Positions 9,164-17,457 of a stretch of 64,000 nucleotides of DNA are shown one piece after another. The stretch is from an uncultured Alistipes sp. (lineage in GTDB: Bacteria > Bacteroidota > Bacteroidia > Bacteroidales > Rikenellaceae), in NCBI GenBank assembly GCA_944320685.1, contig CALUIK010000005.1:107392-171391 (forward strand), given 5' to 3'. A model generated the notes under the pieces. That model was not told the DNA's origin. It saw only the letters and a program-made list of their open reading frames with translations, and made no database searches. Position numbers and translations under genes: made by a program. Position 1 is the stretch's first letter; every line of letters begins with the position of its first letter.

Positions 9164-10543
9164 ATGAAAAATGCATTGAAATATATCGCCGCGGCCATAG
9201 CTGCGGCGGCGGTGTGGCCCGCTGCGGCGCAGAACCCCATTGTACAGACATGCTATACGACCGACCCCGCACCGATGGTGCATGACGGCCGCCTGTATGT
9301 ATACACGGGACACGACGAGGACGGGGCGGACTTCTTCTGGATGCAGGAGTGGCGCGTCTATTCGACAGAGGATATGGTCAACTGGACGGACCACGGTTCG
9401 CCGTTGGCCATAGAGTCGTTCGAGTGGGGCGATGACCGTGCGTGGGCGGCGCAGTGCGTCGAGCGCAACGGCAAGTTCTACTGGTACGTGTGCCTGCACT
9501 CGAAACTGAGCAATACGATGGCCATAGGCGTGGCGGTGGGCGACTCGCCTACGGGGCCATTCAAGGATGCCATAGGCAAGCCTCTGTATGAGGGTAGTTG
9601 GGATTATATCGACCCTACGGTGTTTATCGACAACGACGGGCGGGCATATCTCTATTGGGGTAATCCGAACATATACTTCGCGGAGCTGAACGCGGATATG
9701 GTCTCGCTCAAGGGAGAGGTGCGCAAGCTCGATCAGACGACCGAGAGTTTCGGCGCCCCGAACCCCGAGGAGCGTGTCAAAGGTGAGAAATATACGGATA
9801 CATATACCGAAGGGCCGTGGTTTTACCGCCGCGGCGACGACTACTATCTGCTCTATGCCGCGGGCGGCGTGCCCGAACACATAGCCTACTCGATGGGCGA
9901 GGGTCCCGCCGGACCATGGCGTTATGTGGGCGAGATCATGCCCCTGCAGGATACGGGGTCGTTCACCAACCACTGCGCTGTGATCGATTACAAGGGCAAC
10001 TCGTACTTCTTCTACCACACGGGCAAGTTGCCCGGGGGCGGCGGTTTCGGCCGTTCGGTTGCTGTGGAGCAGTTCACATATAACGACGACGGCACATTTC
10101 CCGTAATCAACGCTACGGCCGAGGGCGTGGCGCCTGTAGGTACCTTGGATCCGTATGTGCGGGTCGAGGCCGAGACCATTGCTTTTTCCAGCGGTGTCGG
10201 GACCGAACCCAATGCCAAGACGGGTGTGTATGTGTCGGATACGCACGATGGCGACTGGATCAAGGTGCGTGAAGTGGACTTCGGCGCCGCAGGCCCCGAC
10301 GGGTTGCGTGTAGCGGCGGCGAGTGCCCTGCGCGGCGGCCGTATAGAGGTGCGTCTCGACAGCGTGGACGGCAGGCTCATATCAGTTGTTGAGATCCCGT
10401 CTACGGGCGGCTGGGAGAGTTGGAAAACCTTTAAGGCCGATGTGGAGGCCGGTGTGACGGGCGTGCATGACCTCTATTTCGTCTTCAATGGCCGCAAGGG
10501 GTGCAAACTCTTCAACCTCGATTGGTGGAGATTTTACGAGTAG
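9164..10543 (+). CDS. GH43 glycosidase with C-terminal CBM6
   Basis: 459 aa from the ATG at 9164, with signal peptide MKNALKYIAAAIAAAAVWPAAAQ. The propeller carries the base Asp in CYTTDPAPM, the modulating Asp in YIDPTVFIDNDG and the acid Glu in YTEGPWFYRRGDDYY. From about residue 320 a CBM6 beta-sandwich follows (VEAETIAFSSGVGTEP...NLDWWRFYE), which usually binds xylan or beta-glucan chain ends. Related proteins are annotated as alpha-L-arabinofuranosidases or xylosidases. It is the last gene of the GH operon, and a strong hairpin with T-run follows 40 nt after the stop. Confidence 0.88.
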   Translation: MKNALKYIAAAIAAAAVWPAAAQNPIVQTCYTTDPAPMVHDGRLYVYTGHDEDGADFFWMQEWRVYSTEDMVNWTDHGSPLAIESFEWGDDRAWAAQCVERNGKFYWYVCLHSKLSNTMAIGVAVGDSPTGPFKDAIGKPLYEGSWDYIDPTVFIDNDGRAYLYWGNPNIYFAELNADMVSLKGEVRKLDQTTESFGAPNPEERVKGEKYTDTYTEGPWFYRRGDDYYLLYAAGGVPEHIAYSMGEGPAGPWRYVGEIMPLQDTGSFTNHCAVIDYKGNSYFFYHTGKLPGGGGFGRSVAVEQFTYNDDGTFPVINATAEGVAPVGTLDPYVRVEAETIAFSSGVGTEPNAKTGVYVSDTHDGDWIKVREVDFGAAGPDGLRVAAASALRGGRIEVRLDSVDGRLISVVEIPSTGGWESWKTFKADVEAGVTGVHDLYFVFNGRKGCKLFNLDWWRFYE

Positions 10544-10583
10544 TGTGGCCGTTGACCCATTGTCAGGAGCGGACGGTGTATGA

Positions 10584-10627
10584 CTGTGTCAGACCTTATC
10601 CTAAAGGTCTGACGCAGTTGTTTTATG
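10584..10627 (+). terminator. Intrinsic terminator of the GH95-GH43 operon
   Basis: 14-bp stem (arms 10584-10597 and 10604-10617, core GTCAGACCTT / AAGGTCTGAC) with a 6-nt loop, followed by TTGTTTTATG. The rest of 10628-10820 shows no gene or clear signal. Confidence 0.8.
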
Positions 10628-10820
10628 TGTTGTTGTCGCGGGTTGCTGCGGTCTTGCGCCAATGAAATCGTTGTGTATGGCCGATACCGGCGATGTAGTG
10701 CGGGCAATGATGTATCGTAAGTACGAACTTGCCGCCTTGAGGAGAATGGAGATTGAAGGGATTGGGTATTTATGGTGTCGCGTTTCGAATGTGCGGTAGG
10801 GCGCAGTGGCGCGCATATAA

Positions 10821-10856
10821 CCGGAAAAGGGTCACGCATGCGTGACCCTTTTCCGG
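10821..10856 (-). terminator. Perfect palindrome terminating tRNA-Arg
   Basis: Perfect 36-bp inverted repeat (arms CCGGAAAAGGGTCACGCA and its complement, no central spacer) that abuts the tRNA 3' end exactly. In RNA the centre must open to a small loop. Confidence 0.75.
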
Positions 10857-10930
10857 TGACTCCGACAGGATTCAAACCTGTAACCGCTTGATCCGTAGTC
10901 AAGTACTCTATTCAGTTGAGCTACGGAGCC
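10857..10930 (-). tRNA. tRNA-Arg (anticodon ACG)
   Basis: The minus strand folds as a 74-nt cloverleaf. The acceptor stem is GGCTCCG with CGGAGTC (one G-U pair) and discriminator A. The anticodon stem is CTTGA/TCAAG around loop CTACGGA, giving anticodon ACG (read as ICG after deamination). The T-arm ends CAGGTTTGAATCCTG. The 3' CCA is not encoded and must be added by nucleotidyltransferase. It reads CGU/CGC/CGA arginine codons. The stretch 10931-11068 holds no gene. Confidence 0.95.
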
Positions 10931-11068
10931 AATTGCTTAATTGCGAGTGCAAATGTACGGTAAAAAATGTTCAGATGCAAATTTATTTTCTTGTTTTTCC
11001 CGTTCGGAGACTTTTCGTGCGGCCGGCGGCTTTCTACTGCCGTCTGTCATGCCGTGGTTGCGGAGCCT

Positions 11069-11410
11069 TTATTCAACGGTTATAGTGCCTGACGTCAGGT
11101 ACTTGTTGCCTGAAACCTCCTTGACCAGCTTGCCGTTGACCCATACGCGTATGGTTATGAGGGTCGCATCGTCATGGCATCGGGCTTCTATCGAGAATAC
11201 AGCAGTGTCGGTTTTGAACGACGATTCGTAGTGGTTGTTTATTACCGTTCCCGATTCGTTTTGGTCAGTGGGGCAGTATATGCGCACTGGTTGATCGGTG
11301 CTGGCTTCGATGGTGAAGCGCACATCGTTCGCATTGCTGTTCTTCTCGGAGCAGCCCCCGAACATCATTGCCGGAATGGCAATGATCATGATAAGTAACA
11401 TCTGTTTCAT
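11069..11410 (-). CDS. Small lipoprotein of unknown function
   Basis: 113 aa from the ATG at 11410. MKQMLLIMIIAIPAMMFGGCSEK is a clear lipoprotein signal with the lipobox Cys at residue 20 or so, so the mature protein should be anchored in a cell-envelope membrane. The remainder is a short beta-rich domain with alternating hydrophobic strands (VRFTIEASTDQPVRIYCP, LITIRVWVNGKLVKEV) and no motif I recognise. The in-frame extension up to 11620 lacks a signal and is probably untranslated. A CAAATATA (minus-strand TATATTTG) at 11494-11501 may be its promoter's -7 box, though no good -33 element is seen. Confidence 0.7.
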   Translation of the reverse strand: MKQMLLIMIIAIPAMMFGGCSEKNSNANDVRFTIEASTDQPVRIYCPTDQNESGTVINNHYESSFKTDTAVFSIEARCHDDATLITIRVWVNGKLVKEVSGNKYLTSGTITVE

Positions 11411-11634
11411 AATCTTGAAAATATAGGTTTGTTTTCCGGCAGGATCTCCTTTCGGCGGTCGGGCATTGCCGTCGGGCAGGGATCCATTGGGTGCAAATAT
11501 ATATGTCGAGTGCCGTTTGTCGTATGCGGCCGGCGGATTTATGGTGATATACGATGGTTTTATTCCCTTATGAGATGCCTGTATTGTCTGGAATGCAAGG
11601 ATGTGCCGTAAAATTGTCACGGCTCAAGACAACA

Positions 11635-11675
11635 GCAAGGCCCCGGGCCGGCATTGCGTCGGTGCGGGGCCTTGC
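11635..11675 (-). terminator. Hairpin terminator downstream of DPP-IV
   Basis: 11-bp perfect stem GCAAGGCCCCG / CGGGGCCTTGC with 19-nt loop, 20 nt past the DPP-IV stop; the T-run is weak. Confidence 0.65.
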
Positions 11676-11694
11676 GTGGGACAGGTTGCCGCCG

Positions 11695-13803
11695 TTACAG
11701 GTTGCGCAGTGTGTATTCTACCATTTTGCGGCGTATGTTGTAGCCGTCGGACGGGTACATCGAGTGATTTTGGTCGGGGTAGACCATCATGTCGTACTGT
11801 TTGCCTGCGCGGTTCAGGGCCCGGCACATCTCCATCGTATTCTGGAAGTGGACGTTGTCGTCGGCCGTGCCGTGCATGATGAGCAGCTGTGTGTGCTCGT
11901 CGTCGAGCAGCTGCGCGAAGTTGATGGGCGAGTTGTCGTCATAACCTGCGGGGTTGTCCTGCGGCAGGTCGTTGTATATCTCGGTGTAGATGGTGTCGTA
12001 GTAGCGCCACGAGGTGACGGGGGCCACGGCTATGGCCAGTTTGTAGAGGCCGCCGCCCTTGCAGGCGCAGCCCAGAGCCATGAACCCGCCGTACGACCAT
12101 CCGTATATGCCTATGCGGCCGGCATCGACATAGGGTTGCCCGCCGAGGTAGCGCGCGAAGGATATCTGGTCCTCGACCTCAAGGGCGCCGAGGTTGCCGT
12201 AGGTCTGTTTCTTGAACGCTTCGCCCATGAATCCGGTGCCGCGGCCGTCGCAGCAGGCGATGATATAGCCGTGGGCGGCGAGGACGTTCTCCCAGTCGAG
12301 CGAGAAACTGTCGGCAACGGACTGCGAGCCCGGGCCCGAGTATTGCGTCACGAGGACAGGATAGCGCTTTGACGGATCGAAATCCGCAGGTTTGATCATG
12401 TATGCGTTGAGGCTGTCGCCGCGCTCGGTGACGAATGTGAAGAACTCCTTGCGGGGCATCTGCTCCATGCGTGCTGCCAGTTCGCTGCTTTCGGCCAGTG
12501 TGCGCAGCAGGGTGCCGTCACCCTTGTGCAGGGTCACGGTGTTGGGCTTGGTGGCTGTCGAGAAGGTCGAGATATAGTATTTCATGCCCTTGCTGGGAGC
12601 TATGGAATATGTTCCGTCGCCCTCCGTGAGGCGCTGCTTGCGGCGGCCCTTGTAGTCTATCGAGTAGAGGTTGCGGCGCAGGGGCGAGGTCTCCGTAGAC
12701 ATGTAGTAGATGGCCTTGTCGGTTGTTTCGACGACTTCGGTCACCTGCCACGGTCCCGACGTTACGGGGTTCAGCAGCCCTTTCTCCGTAGAGTAGAGAT
12801 ATATGTGGTTCCACCCTGTAGCAGTCTCGTTGAGGGCGATGAAACGCTCGCCGTCGATGAATCGTATGGTGCCCGCGTCGGGACGCTCGACGAAGGTGGG
12901 CGAGGTTTCGTCGTAGATCACTTTTTGCGAGCCGTCGCCACGGACGAGCACCACCTCGAAGTGGTTTTGCTTGCGGTTGACACGGTAGTAGAAGAGTTCG
13001 CCGTCGGGCGTCCAGTCTATGCGTGGGAGGTATTGGTCGGTCTCGGTGCCCGTGTCGATACGGTTTTTCGCCCCCGAGGCTATGTCGTAGATCCACAGTT
13101 CGACCGTAGAGTTGCGGTCGCCGGCCTTTGGATACTTGAACGAGTAGGGGCGGTTGTAGAGTTCGCCGTCGTAGCGCATCATCTCGAAGGTCGGAACTGC
13201 GCTCTCGTCGAAACGCAGGTAGGCGATGCGTTTCGAGTCGGGCGAGAAGGCGTAGGCGCGCGTGAAGCCGTACTCCTCCTCGTAGACCCAGTCGGCAGTG
13301 CCGTTGATGACGGCGTTCCACTCGCCGTCGTCGGTGACGGCGCGGGCTTCGCCGCCCACGGGGGCGACAAAGAGGTCATTGTCCTTGGCGTAGGCCACCA
13401 TCGTGCCGTCGGGCGAGAGGGTTACGTCGCGCACGCCCACGAGCGTCATGACGGCCCCGCCGTCGCCGCCCAAAGGCACTATCTGCCAGTCGGCATAGAA
13501 CGAATGGCGGTAGACGGGCTTGTGGTTGCTGCTGAGAAGTATCGCCGTCTCGTCGGGCGAGAGCGTGTAGGACGAGAACGCCCCCGTATAGAGGGTCTCC
13601 TGCAGCGAGGCGTCGGCATAGCTGTGGCACACTACGGCGTTGCCTTCGCGCGTCGTGTAGTGCTCGCCGTCCTGCATCGAGCGCAGTCCGTAAACGCCGC
13701 GGTTGAGCGACGAGATCTCGATAAGTTCGCGGTATGTCTGCTGCGCAAGGGCGGCCGTCGAGACCGTCAGAAGTGTCGCAACGAGAAAAATCTTCTTTAT
13801 CAT
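11695..13803 (-). CDS. Dipeptidyl peptidase IV (serine peptidase S9B)
   Basis: 702 aa with signal peptide MIKKIFLVATLLTVSTAALA. An N-terminal eight-blade propeller (about residues 40-470; YGFTRAYAFSPDSKRIAYLRFDE is the hallmark containing the double-Glu-like substrate anchor VYEEEYG) is followed by an alpha/beta-hydrolase domain. The catalytic Ser (about 570) lies in GWSYGG, the Asp in GTADDNVHFQN and the His in DQNHSM. The enzyme removes Xaa-Pro or Xaa-Ala dipeptides from peptide N-termini in the periplasm and aids peptide use. It is the last gene of a likely three-gene operon with the hypothetical at 13843 and the glucosaminidase at 14584; the gaps are 39 and 54 nt. Confidence 0.95.
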   Translation of the reverse strand: MIKKIFLVATLLTVSTAALAQQTYRELIEISSLNRGVYGLRSMQDGEHYTTREGNAVVCHSYADASLQETLYTGAFSSYTLSPDETAILLSSNHKPVYRHSFYADWQIVPLGGDGGAVMTLVGVRDVTLSPDGTMVAYAKDNDLFVAPVGGEARAVTDDGEWNAVINGTADWVYEEEYGFTRAYAFSPDSKRIAYLRFDESAVPTFEMMRYDGELYNRPYSFKYPKAGDRNSTVELWIYDIASGAKNRIDTGTETDQYLPRIDWTPDGELFYYRVNRKQNHFEVVLVRGDGSQKVIYDETSPTFVERPDAGTIRFIDGERFIALNETATGWNHIYLYSTEKGLLNPVTSGPWQVTEVVETTDKAIYYMSTETSPLRRNLYSIDYKGRRKQRLTEGDGTYSIAPSKGMKYYISTFSTATKPNTVTLHKGDGTLLRTLAESSELAARMEQMPRKEFFTFVTERGDSLNAYMIKPADFDPSKRYPVLVTQYSGPGSQSVADSFSLDWENVLAAHGYIIACCDGRGTGFMGEAFKKQTYGNLGALEVEDQISFARYLGGQPYVDAGRIGIYGWSYGGFMALGCACKGGGLYKLAIAVAPVTSWRYYDTIYTEIYNDLPQDNPAGYDDNSPINFAQLLDDEHTQLLIMHGTADDNVHFQNTMEMCRALNRAGKQYDMMVYPDQNHSMYPSDGYNIRRKMVEYTLRNL

Positions 13804-13842
13804 GTGCGGTGTTTTTTAGCGGTTTTGCCGTACGGTCATGTA

Positions 13843-14529
13843 TCAGATGTCATCGACGTTGAATTCGTATCCGAGACGCTTGCCCGTCGTGAACTTCGAG
13901 TTGTCCATCTTGGTGTTGAACTGGTCGACAGTAACCCGCTTGTTGTCCTCGTATGGCGGCGTGAGCAGGTCGAAGTTGATGGCGTAGTTTACGGCCGTTT
14001 CGGTTATCGCCACCAGCGCCTCGCGCGATATTTTCTCGCGCCCGAATCCCATCGGTCGCATCGACGTCTGGCGTTTGCCCTCGACGAAGAAGCTCTTTTC
14101 GCGGTTGATGAATATGCGTCCTATGAGGTATCCCTCGTCGGCGTTGCGGTTGAACTTGAACGAGTCGGAGAGGAAATTGTATATGTTGATCACCCCGCAA
14201 TAGGAGTTGCAGCGGTCCTGCTGCACATACTCGTTCTGCCATATGATGTGGTTCGAGTCGAACTCGAAGACGTCGGTGTGCATCTGGAATATGAGCAGGT
14301 CGCTTGCTATCTGCAGCTGGGCCTCGAACTTGCCGCGGTCGCGGTACTCTATGCGCACGCGCTTGTCGAGTTTGTCGTCCAGCTCGTCGTCAATCTCCGA
14401 GGCGATTTCGATGAGTACCTCCTTCAGCATGTTGAACGTCGAGAAGGTGTTGTCGAAGACGTGTTGCTTGAGAGTCGACTTGGCGACTATCGTGGCGAGA
14501 ATCTTCTCGCGCAAAGGGGTGTTGTCCAT
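13843..14529 (-). CDS. Conserved hypothetical protein
   Basis: 228 aa, cytoplasmic, no signal or membrane segment. The N-terminal third is helical and acidic (IEIASEIDDELDDKLDKRVRIEYRD), the middle beta-rich (FEAQLQIASDLLIFQMHTDVFEFD), and the C-terminal part contains MRPMGFGREKISREALV. I recall similar proteins across Bacteroidota annotated only as hypothetical. It lies between the glucosaminidase-LysM gene and DPP-IV in one orientation, suggesting cotranscription but giving no functional clue. Confidence 0.8.
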   Translation of the reverse strand: MDNTPLREKILATIVAKSTLKQHVFDNTFSTFNMLKEVLIEIASEIDDELDDKLDKRVRIEYRDRGKFEAQLQIASDLLIFQMHTDVFEFDSNHIIWQNEYVQQDRCNSYCGVINIYNFLSDSFKFNRNADEGYLIGRIFINREKSFFVEGKRQTSMRPMGFGREKISREALVAITETAVNYAINFDLLTPPYEDNKRVTVDQFNTKMDNSKFTTGKRLGYEFNVDDI

Positions 14530-14583
14530 ATCGTGTGGTTGTCGTTTGTTGCTTTCATGCCGGATGCCTGTATGCGATGCGGG

Positions 14584-15594
14584 CTATTTGAGCTTTACCG
14601 TCTGCCCCGCGGCTATCGTTTGGCCCTTGCGCAGGCGGTTCATGCGGGCGAGCTTCTTCTGGCGTATGCCGTACTCCTGAGACAGCGACCGCAGTGTCTC
14701 GCCTTCGCGCACGATGTGCTGGCGCACGTTGCCGCACCACTTGGCCTGCTTGCGTTCGATGTATATCATCTCTCCCTTGACGGGGTTGGCCGTCGAGCGG
14801 GGGTCGGCCTCGTTGTACTTGCGCAGCGTACGCTCGGTAAGTGCGAAAGTGCGGGCTATGCGGGCGAAAGTGTCGCCCTCGCCCGCTATGACGAAGTGGG
14901 TGCGGTTGTTGACGTATACGCTGTAGCCGTTGTACGTGCGTTCGGGTACGCGGTAGTCGTTGGGGTCTACCTTGGCCGTGTATGCGGCGGGCGTCTCGAC
15001 GCTGCTCTGCGAGGCGAAGTCGTCCGTAATGCCCTGTTCGGCACGGCGGTGTGCGGCATATAGCGCGGCGCCGTTGTCCTCGTCGAAGAGGTATAGGCTG
15101 TTGTCCTCGATGATGCGTATGAGGCGCTGCGCATAGTCGGGGGCGGTGGCGTAGCCTGCGGCCTTGAGGCCGCGTGCCCAGCTGCGGTAGTCGTCCGACG
15201 AATAGGCGAAGAGCGAGTCGTAGCGCGGTTGCTGGTCGAGGAAGTCGGCGTGGTCCTGATACGACTCCTCCACGGTGTCGTACTTGCGGAAGCATTCGCC
15301 CTTGGCGTCGTCGTCATGGTAGACTCGGTCGCCGCGCCAGTTCGACTTGCACTTGATGCCGAAGTGGTTGTTTGATTTGCGGGCCAGCGAGCTGTTGCCG
15401 CTGTCGGATTCGAGTATCCCCTGCGCAAGGGTTATGCTGGCGGGGATGCCGTAGCGTTCCATGTGCTCGATGGCGATGCCCTTGTACCGGTCGATGTACT
15501 CCTCCTTGGTTATGCGGCTCTGTGCCTGAAGCTCGGCGGCGAATGCCGCGAGCGCGAAAAGCGCGAGGTATATTGCTCGTTTGGAAAAAATCAT
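14584..15594 (-). CDS. Glucosaminidase (GH73) with two LysM domains
   Basis: 336 aa from the ATG at 15594, which opens signal peptide MIFSKRAIYLALFALAAFAAELQAQ; the open frame upstream overlaps the promoter. Residues about 30-165 form a GH73 N-acetylglucosaminidase domain with the catalytic Glu in ITLAQGILESDSG and the downstream NNHFGIKC and SYQDHADFL motifs. Two LysM modules follow (about 215-265 and 288-335, the second ending IAAGQTVKLK), binding GlcNAc chains. It should cut peptidoglycan glycan strands during growth or division. A canonical promoter lies directly upstream, back-to-back with that of DUF4254. Confidence 0.93.
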   Translation of the reverse strand: MIFSKRAIYLALFALAAFAAELQAQSRITKEEYIDRYKGIAIEHMERYGIPASITLAQGILESDSGNSSLARKSNNHFGIKCKSNWRGDRVYHDDDAKGECFRKYDTVEESYQDHADFLDQQPRYDSLFAYSSDDYRSWARGLKAAGYATAPDYAQRLIRIIEDNSLYLFDEDNGAALYAAHRRAEQGITDDFASQSSVETPAAYTAKVDPNDYRVPERTYNGYSVYVNNRTHFVIAGEGDTFARIARTFALTERTLRKYNEADPRSTANPVKGEMIYIERKQAKWCGNVRQHIVREGETLRSLSQEYGIRQKKLARMNRLRKGQTIAAGQTVKLK

Positions 15595-15603
15595 TATCTT
15601 TGT
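15573..15603 (+). promoter_or_regulatory. Promoter of the DUF4254-GT9 operon
   Basis: TTG at 15573-15575, 20-bp spacer, TATCTTTG at 15596-15603; leader of about 55 nt to the ATG at 15664. The -33 element lies inside the first codons of the divergent glucosaminidase gene. Confidence 0.7.
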
Positions 15604-15616
15604 ATTACCGTGAAGG

Positions 15617-15647
15617 CAAAGATAAATTTTTTTGGATAAATTACCAA
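15617..15647 (-). promoter_or_regulatory. Promoter of the glucosaminidase operon
   Basis: On the minus strand TTG ends at 15645, a 19-20-bp spacer follows, then TATCTTTG (15624 down to 15617). The initiation site would be only about 15 nt before the ATG at 15594. Confidence 0.65.
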
Positions 15648-15663
15648 TAACTGACCGCGATAT

Positions 15664-16269
15664 ATGTTTACCGGGAATGCAAATGCCATTTTCAACAGGG
15701 CGATAGCCGATTATCACATTTTCGACGATGTCGACCACAGGTTCGAGAACCCATACGAGGCCGGTTCGCTCGATGCCCTGCTATATGAGAAGAACATGGT
15801 GGACACGGTACAGTGGCACCTCGAGGATATCATACGCGATCCGGCGATCGACCCCGTCGAGGCGCTGGCCATTAAGCGGCGTATCGACCGCTCGAATCAG
15901 GTGCGTACCGATATGGTGGAGTATATCGACTCCTATTTCCTCGACAAGTTCAAGGGGGTGGCAGTGGCGCCCGACGCGAAAATCAATACCGAGACGCCTG
16001 CATGGGCAATCGACCGCCTGTCGATCCTTGCGCTCAAGATATACCACATGCGGCTTGAGACCGAACGCACCGACGTGGGGCAGGAGCACCGCGACGCCTG
16101 CGGCCGCAAGCTCACTACGCTGCTGTCGCAGCAGGCGGACCTATCGACGGCCATCGAGGAGCTGCTCGATGACATAGCCACGGGGCGCAAGTATATGAAG
16201 ACATACAAACAGATGAAGATGTATAACGATCCGGCGCTTAATCCGGTATTATATGGCAACAAACAGTAA
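15664..16269 (+). CDS. DUF4254 family protein
   Basis: 201 aa, cytoplasmic and largely helical, matching the DUF4254 pattern (NPYEAGSLDALLYEKNMVDTVQWHLED, TPAWAIDRLSILALKIYHM). Members occur almost only in Bacteroidota and nearly always precede a GT9 heptosyltransferase-like gene. Here the stop overlaps the GT9 start by 17 nt, implying translational coupling. Biochemical role unknown; a link to lipopolysaccharide core assembly is inferred from the partner. Confidence 0.92.
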   Translation: MFTGNANAIFNRAIADYHIFDDVDHRFENPYEAGSLDALLYEKNMVDTVQWHLEDIIRDPAIDPVEALAIKRRIDRSNQVRTDMVEYIDSYFLDKFKGVAVAPDAKINTETPAWAIDRLSILALKIYHMRLETERTDVGQEHRDACGRKLTTLLSQQADLSTAIEELLDDIATGRKYMKTYKQMKMYNDPALNPVLYGNKQ

Positions 16270-17338
16270 AGAGCCCGCAACGAATAGACTGCGCCGGCTG
16301 CCGCGGCATGTGGTGGCCATACGTCTCTCGGCCATGGGCGACGTCGTGATGCTCGCGCATACGTTGCGGGCATTCAAGGCGGCATATCCCGACGTGAAGG
16401 TGACCGTCGCCACGCGCAGGCAGTTCGAGTCCTTCTTCGACGGTATAGACGTCGACTTCATTTTCGTCGATACTAATGGCCGCCATCGCGGCGTGGCCGG
16501 TCTGTGGAAGCTGTACCGCGACATAGGGCGCCGCAATGTCGACGCCATAGCCGACATGCACGGGGTGTTGCGCTCGATCGTAGTGCGCTCGCTGTTCCGC
16601 ATGAGCATGTATCGTTGCGCCAAGATCAACAAGGGCAAGGTCGAAAAATGGTTTCGTGTGGGGTATAACAGCCAGAACAGCGTGCCGTTGAAACACACTG
16701 TCGTGCGCTATTGCGACGTGCTGCGTGATCTTGGGTTCGAATTCGATAATCCGGCACCCGCCGTGAAGATGGCGCGCCCGAATCCCATGGGGGAGAAGCA
16801 CGGTCTCTGGGTCGGGTTCGCTCCATTCTCGGCGCACGATGGCAAGACCTATCCCGCCGACCTGCGCGTGGAGGCCGTGCGGTTGTTGAGCGGGCGTTAC
16901 GACAGGGTCTTCATACACAGCGGCTGCGGCGCCGAGGCGGAGTTTGCCATGCAGATGGAGCGTGCATATGGTAATGTCACTGCCGTTAACGGAAAGGTCG
17001 ATATGGCGGGGGAGCTGAACCTCATATCGAATCTCGACTGTATTGTCTCGATGGACTCGCTGGCCATGCATATGGCATCGCTGGTGGCTACGCCCGTAGT
17101 GTCGGTATGGGGGGCCACACATCCCGCGTTGGGATTCCTCGGTTACGGCTGCTCGCCCGAAGGGGTGTTGCAGGTGGATATGCCGTGCCGCCCGTGTTCT
17201 GTATACGGCGAGATGAAGTGCCAATACGGCGATTACCGTTGCCTGCGCGCCATTACGCCCGAGATGATCGTCGCAAAAGTGGATGAGATGATAGCCTCGG
17301 CGCAAAAGGAGCCTGCCGAGAAAGAGGAGAAGGCATAA
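16253..17338 (+). CDS. Glycosyltransferase family 9 (ADP-heptose:LPS heptosyltransferase-like)
   Basis: 361 aa. The N-terminal Rossmann half has RLSAMGDVVMLAHTLRAF, the acceptor-side motif of GT9 with the catalytic-type Asp in GDVVM. The C-terminal half carries LDCIVSMDSLAMHMASLVATPVVSVWGATHP, the donor-binding GT9 signature. A Cys-rich tail (MPCRPCSVYGEMKCQ) is common in Bacteroidota members. It probably adds a sugar to the LPS or LOS core on the cytoplasmic face of the inner membrane. The donor sugar is not known. It overlaps DUF4254 and is closed by a strong hairpin. Confidence 0.9.
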   Translation: MATNSKEPATNRLRRLPRHVVAIRLSAMGDVVMLAHTLRAFKAAYPDVKVTVATRRQFESFFDGIDVDFIFVDTNGRHRGVAGLWKLYRDIGRRNVDAIADMHGVLRSIVVRSLFRMSMYRCAKINKGKVEKWFRVGYNSQNSVPLKHTVVRYCDVLRDLGFEFDNPAPAVKMARPNPMGEKHGLWVGFAPFSAHDGKTYPADLRVEAVRLLSGRYDRVFIHSGCGAEAEFAMQMERAYGNVTAVNGKVDMAGELNLISNLDCIVSMDSLAMHMASLVATPVVSVWGATHPALGFLGYGCSPEGVLQVDMPCRPCSVYGEMKCQYGDYRCLRAITPEMIVAKVDEMIASAQKEPAEKEEKA

Positions 17339-17374
17339 CGCATTTGTCCCGCAGGGCGTACTCCGATGCAGTGA

Positions 17375-17417
17375 GACACCGAAGGCTGTCCTTTCCGTAA
17401 GGACAGCCTTCGGTGTC
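17375..17417. terminator. Bidirectional terminator between GT9 and plsX
   Basis: 17-bp perfect stem (GACACCGAAGGCTGTCC and its complement) with a 9-nt loop, placed between two convergent genes. Confidence 0.85.
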
Positions 17418-17457
17418 TTGCACGGCCTGCTGCGGCCATTGCGGCAACGCCGCGTGA

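Noticed and set aside
1040..10543. A classical polysaccharide utilisation locus
   Set aside because: No SusC, SusD, hybrid two-component or ECF sigma/anti-sigma gene occurs in the window; the cluster is called a glycosidase operon instead.
12526..15063. 845-codon plus-strand open frame spanning DPP-IV, the hypothetical and the glucosaminidase
   Set aside because: Runs antisense through three well-defined genes and shows no recognisable family or start signal.
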